NCBI GenBank assembly: GCA_035544215.1
Contig: DATKHY010000007.1
Span: forward strand, 558,001 to 622,000
Length of the DNA: 64,000 nt
Origin: Candidatus Binatia bacterium
Lineage (GTDB): Bacteria; Vulcanimicrobiota; Vulcanimicrobiia; Vulcanimicrobiales; Vulcanimicrobiaceae
Direction of reading: 5' to 3'
The notes under the pieces are model-generated. The model was not told the origin of the DNA, did not search any database, and worked only from the letters and a program-made list of their open reading frames with translations. Below are positions 34,724 through 42,005 of this stretch, piece by piece. How positions within the stretch are numbered: position 1 is the first letter of the stretch; each line of letters begins with the position of its first letter. The translations under genes were made by a program, and so were the position numbers.

Positions 34724-35281
34724 ATGCCCGCGCGCAACTCGAAGTCCCATAAGAGCGTTCTTGCCGATATGGATCGCGCGCTCTTTCGTTCGATGCTCGA
34801 GACACGCGTAGGCAGCATCCAACTGGCGGTGAACGGAGAGGGTGTTCTGGTCGAGATCTTACTGCCGAACCGCAGACCGATGGCATCGTCCTCAGAGCTC
34901 CTTCCGCCCGCTGCAGCGCACGGGATGAAAGCCGCCCGGGAACAGTTGAGTGAGTACTTCCGGGGCGAGCGCCGCGTCTTTGAATTACCGCTGGAGCCGC
35001 ACGGCTCGCCGTTCGAGCAGCAGGTGTGGACGAAACTTTTGGACGTGCCGTACGGAGTCACTACCTCGTACGGGGCGATCGCGGTGGAGCTCGGGCTGAC
35101 CAACGGCGCGCGCGCGGTCGGTCGCGCGAACGGATCGAATCCGATCCCGATCGTGATACCGTGTCACCGCGTCATCGGATCCGACGGCAGCCTGACCGGC
35201 TACGGCGGAGGTTTGCCGTTAAAGCGCGCGTTGCTCGAGTTGGAGGGTGCCGTCCGGCCACCGGAACCGCGCCTTTTCTAG
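34724..35281 (+). CDS. ogt: methylated-DNA--protein-cysteine methyltransferase
   Basis: 185 residues. The active-site motif is IPCHRVIG with the acceptor cysteine, followed by SDGSLTGYGGG. The helix-turn-helix preceding it is GVTTSYGAIAVELGLTNGAR and an AVGRANGSNPIPI segment holds the arginine finger and conserved Asn. Single-turnover repair of O6-alkylguanine is expected. It starts two bases after the sensor stop. A second, cysteine-less homologue lies at 60327-60821. Confidence 0.92.
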   Translation: MPARNSKSHKSVLADMDRALFRSMLETRVGSIQLAVNGEGVLVEILLPNRRPMASSSELLPPAAAHGMKAAREQLSEYFRGERRVFELPLEPHGSPFEQQVWTKLLDVPYGVTTSYGAIAVELGLTNGARAVGRANGSNPIPIVIPCHRVIGSDGSLTGYGGGLPLKRALLELEGAVRPPEPRLF

Positions 35282-35282
35282 T

Positions 35283-36755
35283 CTAGCAGCGTACCTGCTT
35301 GCGCAGGACCTCTTCCGCTGGCTTCAATGCTGTCGCGTCACTGCCACGGGATTCACATGCGACGTAACCGTCCGGACGAATCAGCAGCGAATCGCGGCCG
35401 CCATACGAGCGCAGCTCCAACACGTCCGAAAATCTTTCCGCGAGGCCCTGTGCTGCCGCTAGGATTGCGGAGCCGGCCGCCGGCACCATGAGAATGAAGC
35501 GATGCCCGATGCCGCGGCCGCCGCGCAGCGAGTCGTCAAAATACCTGCGCCCCGAACCGTCGACGACTGGGCTGCCTTTGTACGAGTTGCCCAGCCCGGA
35601 AAGCCGCTCGACGAACGCGCGCTGGATCTGCGGAATGTGGGTTACGACGGGTATGACCGTGTCCCTGATTCCCTGAGCGACCGGATTACTCGAGCCGAGC
35701 GCGGTCGTGAGAAAGTGCGTCGTTTCGATCACGCCCTTGACGATCGGATAGCGCTCCGGCGAATAGCTAGAGAGCAGCGCGTCGTTCGCGTCCCCGCGCA
35801 CGGCGAGATTGAGCTTCCAGGCGAGGTTCCACGCATCCTGAAGTCCCGTATTCATGCCCTGCCCGCCGAATGGGCTGTGAATGTGTGCGGCGTCTCCGGC
35901 AACGAACGCGCGGCCCGCCCGCATTTCCGCGCAGCAGCGATGGTGGATTCGGAAATAAGTGGACCAAACCAGAGATTCGGCCCTCAGGCCTTCGGGTGCG
36001 CGTTGTGCCAAAAGATCGTTGACGAGGTCGAGTGCCGGAGCGTCTCCGTCCAGCTCCCCGACCGTCGCGACGAGGCGACGCCGGGTCGGGCTCATCGGAA
36101 AGATCGCCAGCGGTCCGTCCTGGCTCGGACACAATTGCATCTCGTCGCTGCGAAGGACGTCATTGGTAATTGCGTCGGCGAGCATGAACTGCTCCGCGTA
36201 GTCCCCGCCCTCGAACTGCAGGCCCAGGACGTGGCGCACCGTACTGTGCGCGCCGTCGCACCCGACCAGATACTTCGCCTCGACCGCCGTCGTAACGCCG
36301 CCACGCTCGAGCGTCGCCTCGACGCCGGAGTCCGTCTCGCGCGCCGAAACGAGCGTCGTCTCGTACTCGACGTCGCCGCCCGTGCTGCGCAGATGCTCCA
36401 ACAGCAGTTTCTCCGTGACGTCCTGCGGCACCATGGCGACGTACGGATACGGCGTCTCGCTGGGCGCGAATTCGATGCAGCCGAGTCTCCGATCGTGCGA
36501 CGCGAACGCCACGCGGGTCACGCGATTGGCCGCCGTCGAGAACGGTTCGGCCAATCCAGCCATGTCGAAGATCTCGAACGTCCTCGGGAAGATCGCGAGG
36601 GCTTTCGAGTGCGTCGACTGCGTGGCGTTCGTTTCGACGATGCGATAACTCATGCCCAGTCGCGCGCACTCGTTGGCAAGGAATAGGCCGACGGGCCCCG
36701 CGCCCGCGATAAAAACGTCGACCTCGGGGGATTCTTGCGTAGCTGGATCGCGCAT
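35283..36755 (-). CDS. FAD-dependent aromatic-type monooxygenase
   Basis: 490 residues. The dinucleotide-binding motif is FIAGAGPVGLFLANECARLG (residues 15-34); the DG motif is VGCDGAHSTVRHVLG and the GD motif FVAGDAAHIHSPFGGQGMN. This is the PHBH-fold group that includes phenol and rifampicin hydroxylases. The N-terminal SKALAIFPRTFEIFD and the C-terminal thioredoxin-like part are typical. Substrate cannot be inferred. It is convergent with ogt and has no obvious partner genes. Confidence 0.88.
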   Translation of the reverse strand: MRDPATQESPEVDVFIAGAGPVGLFLANECARLGMSYRIVETNATQSTHSKALAIFPRTFEIFDMAGLAEPFSTAANRVTRVAFASHDRRLGCIEFAPSETPYPYVAMVPQDVTEKLLLEHLRSTGGDVEYETTLVSARETDSGVEATLERGGVTTAVEAKYLVGCDGAHSTVRHVLGLQFEGGDYAEQFMLADAITNDVLRSDEMQLCPSQDGPLAIFPMSPTRRRLVATVGELDGDAPALDLVNDLLAQRAPEGLRAESLVWSTYFRIHHRCCAEMRAGRAFVAGDAAHIHSPFGGQGMNTGLQDAWNLAWKLNLAVRGDANDALLSSYSPERYPIVKGVIETTHFLTTALGSSNPVAQGIRDTVIPVVTHIPQIQRAFVERLSGLGNSYKGSPVVDGSGRRYFDDSLRGGRGIGHRFILMVPAAGSAILAAAQGLAERFSDVLELRSYGGRDSLLIRPDGYVACESRGSDATALKPAEEVLRKQVRC

Positions 36756-36839
36756 AGCGCGCCGCTGTTCGGTGAGAGGGTCGAGCTTCCCCTGTGCGAA
36801 TGGGGCGCTCTATGGCTTGCTTTCTAACGAGGAGTCGTC

Positions 36840-38021
36840 GTGCGCAAATGCGGTCTTTCATGTTTCGGGTTCGTTCTCGGGTTCATCTTTCTGGCACCCG
36901 TCGCCGTGCGCTCTGCCGATCGCCCTTCGCTGGCGAGCCCATCGGTGCAGTCCGCGATCGTAGCCGCAGTGCAGCGCGATCGCGTGCACTATGGCGGACG
37001 CACGCCGGTGCCGGCGACGGTCATCGGCGTTTGGGACCGCAACGGGTACGGATTCGTACGAACCTTTGGATACGCGGATCTCGCGTCGAAGGCGCCGTCG
37101 ACGACTGCGGACCATTTCCGGATCGGCAGCAACACCAAGACGTTTGTCGTTGCTGTGTTGCTTCAGCTGGTTGCCGAGAAAAGGCTCGCGCTCGACGATC
37201 CGCTGAGCCGCTTCCAGCTCGGTGTCACGATCCCCGACGCCGGCAATATCACCGTCCGCGAACTTTGCGACATGCGCAGCGGGCTGTACGAGGCCTTCGA
37301 CACCCCGCAGTTTGCGGGGCTGAACTGGAAGGTCCCGGCGGACTTCAGCCCTCGAACGCTCGTCGCGTGGGCCGTGCAGCACAAGCCATACTTTGCACCC
37401 AACCGAGGCTATCGCTACAGCAATACCAACTATCTGCTCCTCGGTCTGATCATCGAGGCCGTCGCTAAGGACAGCGTGGGCGATCAGATCCGCAAACGCC
37501 TCATCGAGCCGTTCGGCCTGACCCATACGTCGTTCCCGCAGACCGAAGCCATGCCGGCGCCTTGGGTGCGCGGCTACAGCCTAGACGAGAACGGAAACTG
37601 GCAAGACGTCAGCAACACGGTGCCGGTCGCGTTCATGTGGTCGGCCGGCGCGATGATCTCGACTATGGACGACATCCGCCGCTGGGTCAAGCTCTTCGCC
37701 ACAGGCGCGGCCGGCGGCGGGACGACCTACGCCGACCTCATCAACTGCATACCGTTCGTAGGAAACACGTCGTTTGGGCTCGGCATTACGTGCAGCGCGG
37801 GGTGGTACGGGTACACGGGCGCGCTGCCCGGCTATAACACCGCCGACTATTACTCCCCCTCGACAGGGTTGACGATCGTCGCGTGGATCAACTTCCAGGC
37901 GAAACAGCCGGTGGAAGGGGTCGCGAGCGTCATGGTGCGAGACATCGCGCGCATCGTCACGCCCGGCCACGTCCCGTTCGTTTACACGCAAAGCGAATTG
38001 AAGAAAATGACCAGCCAGTGA
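36840..38021 (+). CDS. secreted serine hydrolase, beta-lactamase family
   Basis: 393 residues from GTG 36840, preceded by GAGGAG. Signal peptide GFVLGFIFLAPVAVRSADRP. The SxxK motif is in FRIGSNTKTFV and the YxN motif in YRYSNTNYLLLG; VPVAFMWSAGAMISTMDDI follows. It is homologous in plan to the hydrolase at 27498-28733, but short of close identity. It probably cleaves D-Ala-D-Ala-like peptides or esters in the periplasm. The stop overlaps the next gene's GTG by four bases (GTGA). Confidence 0.88.
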   Translation: MRKCGLSCFGFVLGFIFLAPVAVRSADRPSLASPSVQSAIVAAVQRDRVHYGGRTPVPATVIGVWDRNGYGFVRTFGYADLASKAPSTTADHFRIGSNTKTFVVAVLLQLVAEKRLALDDPLSRFQLGVTIPDAGNITVRELCDMRSGLYEAFDTPQFAGLNWKVPADFSPRTLVAWAVQHKPYFAPNRGYRYSNTNYLLLGLIIEAVAKDSVGDQIRKRLIEPFGLTHTSFPQTEAMPAPWVRGYSLDENGNWQDVSNTVPVAFMWSAGAMISTMDDIRRWVKLFATGAAGGGTTYADLINCIPFVGNTSFGLGITCSAGWYGYTGALPGYNTADYYSPSTGLTIVAWINFQAKQPVEGVASVMVRDIARIVTPGHVPFVYTQSELKKMTSQ

Positions 38022-38371
38022 AATCTTCGTCCGATGTCGACGACTACATCGCCGGCTTTCCTCCCAAGGTGCAGACGCTGCTGCGCAAGATGCGCGCTAC
38101 AATAAAGAAGGCCGCACCAAAGGCAAGCCAAAGGATCAGTTACGGCATGCCGGCGTTCGTCGTAAACGGAAAGATTCTCGTCTGGTACGCCGCATTCACG
38201 TCCCACATCGGTTTCTATCCCAAAGCGGCCGCGATTGGGGCGTTCAAGAAAGAACTAGCGGTCTACAATTTCGCGAAGGGTTCGGTCCAATTTCCCTTTA
38301 CCGAACCGCTGCCGGTGGATCTGATCGGCCGAATGGTGGAGTTCCGGCTCGAGCGAGAAAGGCGATCTTAA
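38018..38371 (+). CDS. DUF1801/YdhG-like protein
   Basis: 117 residues; GTG 38018 overlaps the preceding stop. It has the frataxin-like DUF1801 features: DVDDYIAGFPPKVQTLLRKM, IKKAAPKASQRISYGMPAF, ILVWYAAFTSHIGFYP and SVQFPFTEPLPVDLIGRMV. Proteins of this family are small, cytoplasmic and of uncertain function (possibly iron or ligand binding). The coupled start puts it in one operon with the hydrolase and the DUF1579-like gene. Confidence 0.85.
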   Translation: MKSSSDVDDYIAGFPPKVQTLLRKMRATIKKAAPKASQRISYGMPAFVVNGKILVWYAAFTSHIGFYPKAAAIGAFKKELAVYNFAKGSVQFPFTEPLPVDLIGRMVEFRLERERRS

Positions 38372-38938
38372 GTGGCACGACTCCTGCGCGTCTTCCCCTT
38401 TCTGGTTGCGGCGGCGCTGGCCGTCTCGTTCGTACCGGCGCCGGCTCAAAGCGTCGCTCCACCGACGAGTCGCGACGGCCGGAAGGACTTCGATTTCCTC
38501 TACGGGACCTGGCACACGCACTACCGGCTCCTGAAGAAACGCCTGAGCAACAACCATCAATGGTACGAATGCACCGGCACGTCGGTCGTTCGACCGTTCT
38601 GGAACGGATACGGCAACCTCGAAGACGGCGACCTTCGCTGCGCCGGCAGTCACATCGTGGGTATGACGCTGCGCATGTACAGCGCGCAGACTAATCAGTG
38701 GTCGCTCTGGTGGGGCACGAAGACGCGAGGCCTCGTCCCGCCGCCGCAGGTCGGGCACTTCGACGAGCACGGCGTCGGCCAGTTCTATGCTCGCGACAAG
38801 CACGAGGGCAAACCGATCATCGTGCGGTTCAAGTGGACGCTACAGGCCGGCGACCACCCATACTTCGAGCAAGCCTACTCGCCGGACGACGGGAAGACGT
38901 GGGAGACCAACTGGACGTGCGTCTATACGCGCGCCTGA
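38372..38938 (+). CDS. secreted DUF1579-like protein
   Basis: 188 residues from GTG 38372, directly after the preceding stop. Signal peptide RVFPFLVAAALAVSFVPAPAQS. It has the family hallmark KDFDFLYGTWHTHYRLLKK, then WYECTGTSVVRPFWNGYGNLE, MYSAQTNQWSLWWGT and FKWTLQAGDHPYFEQAYS. Lipocalin-like barrel proteins with this pattern are of unknown ligand. It is the third gene in the coupled row from 36840. Confidence 0.7.
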   Translation: MARLLRVFPFLVAAALAVSFVPAPAQSVAPPTSRDGRKDFDFLYGTWHTHYRLLKKRLSNNHQWYECTGTSVVRPFWNGYGNLEDGDLRCAGSHIVGMTLRMYSAQTNQWSLWWGTKTRGLVPPPQVGHFDEHGVGQFYARDKHEGKPIIVRFKWTLQAGDHPYFEQAYSPDDGKTWETNWTCVYTRA

Positions 38939-40080
38939 TCGCACCCGTGCTGTGCGCGGCGTGCACGCTCCTTTCCGCATGCGGAGGGATGCCGACTATC
39001 GCGGCACCCGAGACGATGCGGCCGATCCAGCCCGATCGCCGCATTATCGTCCGGCCGGGCCAATCGATTCAGTCGGCGCTGGATCGCGCGATGCCGGGCG
39101 ACACGGTCCTCGTCGAGCCGGGAACCTACGGCGAAGCGGGGCGCCCGTGCGCCTTTGATGGCAAGCAAACCTGCGGGGTCAGCGTCACCAGGGACGCGAT
39201 ATCGCTGGTCGCCCGGGGCGGCAAGAAGCCGGTCGTGTTGGAGGGTTCCGGCGCCCTGACGAACGGCATCGCGGTCGGCGTGTCCTCGGATTGCGCCGAG
39301 CATCGCCTGCGCGGAAGCCGCGTCATCGGGTTCGTCGTCAAGGGCTTCTCCGCATCGGGCTTCGCGCTTCGATGCGTCGACGATTGGGAGCTGGGCTACG
39401 ATGCCGCCGCGAACGATGGACTGTACGGCTTCGACTCCGATCTCTCGGATCACGGACGTCTCCACGACGGCGTCGCGGAGGGCGCGGCGCGAGCCGGCAT
39501 TCACGTCGGTCTGTCGCAGGACGTTCAGATCGACCATAACGTCGCTCACGACAACGTCATTGGATTCGAAGTGCGCGAGATGCTTCGCGCCGACGTCAAT
39601 CGCAACACGGCGTTCCAAAACACGGCGGGGATCTTCGAATCGATCATGCCCGGCGATCGCCTCGAGCGGAGTCGAGCGAATACCCTCAGCGATAATCTCG
39701 TGCAACGCAACGATCGACCGAACAAGTGCGCCAAGCCGAGCGACCCCGTCTGCATGATCCCGCCGGGAGTCGGTATCGCCGTCATCGGCGGCGCGCGTAA
39801 TATCAATGTCGGTAATCGCGTGATCGGAAACGAATCGTTCGGGATAGCAGTCCTCGACGTCTGCTCTGCGTTTCAGATACCGAAGAGCCGCTGCGACAAA
39901 CTGGGATTCGATCCGTTGCCACGCGCTACGCGCACGGAGCGGAACGTCACGCTGCAAAACGGCGTCGACTTGCTGTGGACGGCCAACGGCAGCGGAAACT
40001 GCTGGCTACGGAATCGTTCGAGGACCCGGATGCCGAATAAGTTGCCGCGGTGCTCGGATCCTCGAGCTCTCGTTTACTGA
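38917..40080 (+). CDS. parallel beta-helix lipoprotein
   Basis: About 387 residues from GTG 38917, overlapping the previous gene by 22 bp; a longer frame upstream is not credible. Signal and lipobox (LCAACTLLSAC followed by GG). The N-terminal IIVRPGQSIQSALDRAMPGD and TVLVEPGTY is the classic opening of right-handed beta-helix proteins. Regular coils follow, such as GIHVGLSQDVQIDHNVAHDN and IGFEVREMLRADVNRNTA, up to about residue 300. Such proteins bind or degrade polysaccharide; no catalytic set is recognised. It ends convergently with the next lipoprotein (7-bp overlap). Confidence 0.72.
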   Translation: MRLYARLIAPVLCAACTLLSACGGMPTIAAPETMRPIQPDRRIIVRPGQSIQSALDRAMPGDTVLVEPGTYGEAGRPCAFDGKQTCGVSVTRDAISLVARGGKKPVVLEGSGALTNGIAVGVSSDCAEHRLRGSRVIGFVVKGFSASGFALRCVDDWELGYDAAANDGLYGFDSDLSDHGRLHDGVAEGAARAGIHVGLSQDVQIDHNVAHDNVIGFEVREMLRADVNRNTAFQNTAGIFESIMPGDRLERSRANTLSDNLVQRNDRPNKCAKPSDPVCMIPPGVGIAVIGGARNINVGNRVIGNESFGIAVLDVCSAFQIPKSRCDKLGFDPLPRATRTERNVTLQNGVDLLWTANGSGNCWLRNRSRTRMPNKLPRCSDPRALVY

Positions 40081-40640
40081 AATTCGAGCGGCGCCTGAGC
40101 GGATTGGGTATCCTTTCCGCAGGTTACCGTGCCCGTCAGCGTGGCGGGACCCGAGTACTTCGGTCTCGGCCGAGCGATCGCATAGAGCACGAAACCTCCC
40201 GCGGTGGTGAGGTGAAGCGTCTTCGAGAATTTATCGATGGTTTTCTTGCCGGATGTGATGTCCCAGACGAGCTTGCAGTAGCCGACGTAGTGAATGTCGG
40301 TGTAGGAGATCGTGTACTGCCAGTATGACCCCGACGTCACGTAGCTCGACGGCCCGGTCATGCCGATGGTGTCGTTGGTGGTCGCACCGGCCACGCAGGA
40401 GATGCACGGTACGCCGCCCTGGTTGGGGCCGTTGGCGACGAAGTTCATCAGGAAGGCTCGCGCGCCCGCGTTGGGATGAATGGCGAGCGGACGAAACACC
40501 TCGTGCCCGTCGTAAGCTGATGCGGAAAGCGCTGACTGGGAGCCGGTCGAGGGCGTCGCGCCGCCTTGACTTGCGGTTGAACACGCGGCCAGCGCCGCGG
40601 CAAACGCAATAAAAAGAACCGTCCGAGTAATTACGGGCAT
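40074..40640 (-). CDS. lipoprotein of unknown function
   Basis: 188 residues; AGGTAATA and GGAGG precede ATG 40640. Lipobox FAAALAAC followed by STAS. The mature part has two cysteine pairs (VPCISC, YCKLVW with VTCGKD) and a Tyr-rich centre (SGSYWQYTISYTDIHYVGY). The end LTTAGGFVLYAIARPRPKY and ATLTGTVTC suggests a beta sandwich. It is unlike any family I know and has a second lipoprotein of similar style upstream. Confidence 0.65.
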   Translation of the reverse strand: MPVITRTVLFIAFAAALAACSTASQGGATPSTGSQSALSASAYDGHEVFRPLAIHPNAGARAFLMNFVANGPNQGGVPCISCVAGATTNDTIGMTGPSSYVTSGSYWQYTISYTDIHYVGYCKLVWDITSGKKTIDKFSKTLHLTTAGGFVLYAIARPRPKYSGPATLTGTVTCGKDTQSAQAPLEFQ

Positions 40641-40699
40641 TATTACCTCCATAAGGCCACAAGGAACGTCGCGGCCTATTACGCCGCGAGGACCGTCCG

Positions 40700-41062
40700 T
40701 TACTGCACGGAGCGGATGTATGTTACGGCCGAATGCCCGTTGGTATCCTTGACTTGGATTTTTTCCGTATCCAGGTGAGAGCACGAGCTGCCCTGGGGCA
40801 CGACGGTCCAGGCTCCGCCCGTCATGATCGGCGCCTGAACGACCCAGCACGTTCCGACGATTGTCTGCGCGCTGAACTCGCCCGTGTAGCCGTCCTCGAC
40901 CGCGATGAGCTCGAACGATTTCGCGATCGACTGATCGGCCGGATGGGAGGCCGTACCCTTGGGGCTGAGCTGGATCACGTTCGGCATGTAGTTGGAGTGC
41001 GTGCACGCGGCTAGGGCGCCTGCGGCAGTTAGGCTCAAGAAGACGCGCTGCGCGCTTTTCAT
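40700..41062 (-). CDS. small lipoprotein of unknown function
   Basis: 120 residues, lipobox AGALAAC followed by THS. The mature part reads FELIAVEDGYTGEFSAQTIV, GTCWVVQAPIMTGGAWTVV, then HLDTEKIQVKDTNGHSAVTY. One cysteine pair is likely. It lies 59 bp upstream of the 40640 lipoprotein on the same strand, with related style, so the two may be products of an old duplication. Confidence 0.65.
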   Translation of the reverse strand: MKSAQRVFLSLTAAGALAACTHSNYMPNVIQLSPKGTASHPADQSIAKSFELIAVEDGYTGEFSAQTIVGTCWVVQAPIMTGGAWTVVPQGSSCSHLDTEKIQVKDTNGHSAVTYIRSVQ

Positions 41063-41121
41063 GCTGACCTTTTATTAGGAGAGGCCGCACCGGCAGCCTG
41101 TCAAAGCTGCCGGGCCCCGAA

Positions 41122-41934
41122 CTACTTAGCGGCGCTATACGAGGGCGCGGCCCGCGTCCATGCCGCGACTTGAAGGGGGAGAAACGCGTGGCCGCCGGCC
41201 GCGATCGTCTCGCGTTCCAGGCGCGCCGCGAAGGTCTCGACGTCCACCTCGGCGGCGGCGACGCCGCTCTCCGGCGCCGGAAGCGAATCGCGCAGCATTG
41301 TCGCGAAGAAGCCGTAACCCATAGGGTCCGCACCGTGCACGGTGCGGAGATCCGTGCTCAGCGCCGGCACGCACAGTCCCGCAGCACTGAAAGTGTTCGC
41401 GAGGCGCAGGCCCATGTCGACGTGCGTGCCGCTGCGCTGCAGACCCTCGACGGCGCGACGCGCGAAGTCACGATAGAGCGGGAGACGTGGCCAGTCGGAC
41501 GTGTCCGCCCAGAGCATCGATTCGTAGTGCCACTCCTGAAACGCGATGCGTCCACCATCGTGGACGGTTCGAGCGGCGAGCCGCAACGATTCGACCGGAT
41601 CCTTCTGGTACGCGAGGTAGAACCGGCCGATCACCGCGTCAAATGGAGCCTCGAGCGCGTCTGCATCGAGTGGCATCGTCCGAAAGCTCACGCCGTCGAA
41701 ACCCTCCTCCGCGGCGCGCCGCCGCGCTTGTGCGACGACGCGCGGATGTTCGTGAGCGGCGACGACGCAGCCGTGGCGCCCGACTCGTTCGGCGACGAGC
41801 AACGCCAGATCGCAAACTTGGCGCCCGAGGACCAGGACGCGCATGCCGGGCGTGATCACGGCGTCCGCCAGCAGACCCTCGGTGAGCGCCCGCGCAAACG
41901 CCGCCTCGGCGTATTGACGATCGAAGCTTAACAT
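41122..41934 (-). CDS. class I SAM-dependent methyltransferase
   Basis: 270 residues from ATG 41934 (the frame extends upstream, but this would overlap the divergent STAND gene). Motif I is VLVLGRQVCDLALLVAERVG, with V-x-G rather than the common GxGxG. Then AAHEHPRVVAQARRRA (motif II), FDAVIGRFYLAYQKDPVES, and HDGGRIAFQEWHYESML. The C-terminal part has lid helices. It resembles small-molecule methyltransferases of the UbiE type. It is divergent from the STAND regulator (72 bp between starts), which may control it. Confidence 0.78.
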   Translation of the reverse strand: MLSFDRQYAEAAFARALTEGLLADAVITPGMRVLVLGRQVCDLALLVAERVGRHGCVVAAHEHPRVVAQARRRAAEEGFDGVSFRTMPLDADALEAPFDAVIGRFYLAYQKDPVESLRLAARTVHDGGRIAFQEWHYESMLWADTSDWPRLPLYRDFARRAVEGLQRSGTHVDMGLRLANTFSAAGLCVPALSTDLRTVHGADPMGYGFFATMLRDSLPAPESGVAAAEVDVETFAARLERETIAAGGHAFLPLQVAAWTRAAPSYSAAK

Positions 41935-42005
41935 AGCTTCATTGTCGGTCGCCGCGGCGTCAAAGACCACGAAGAGACTAACATTTTGCCCCGAAAGCCG
42001 GAGGG

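Noticed and set aside
40074-41333. 419-residue minus-strand frame
   Set aside because: The first 230 residues are a readthrough over the small lipoprotein at 40700-41062 and have no signal peptide. The ribosome site and lipobox place the start at 40640.
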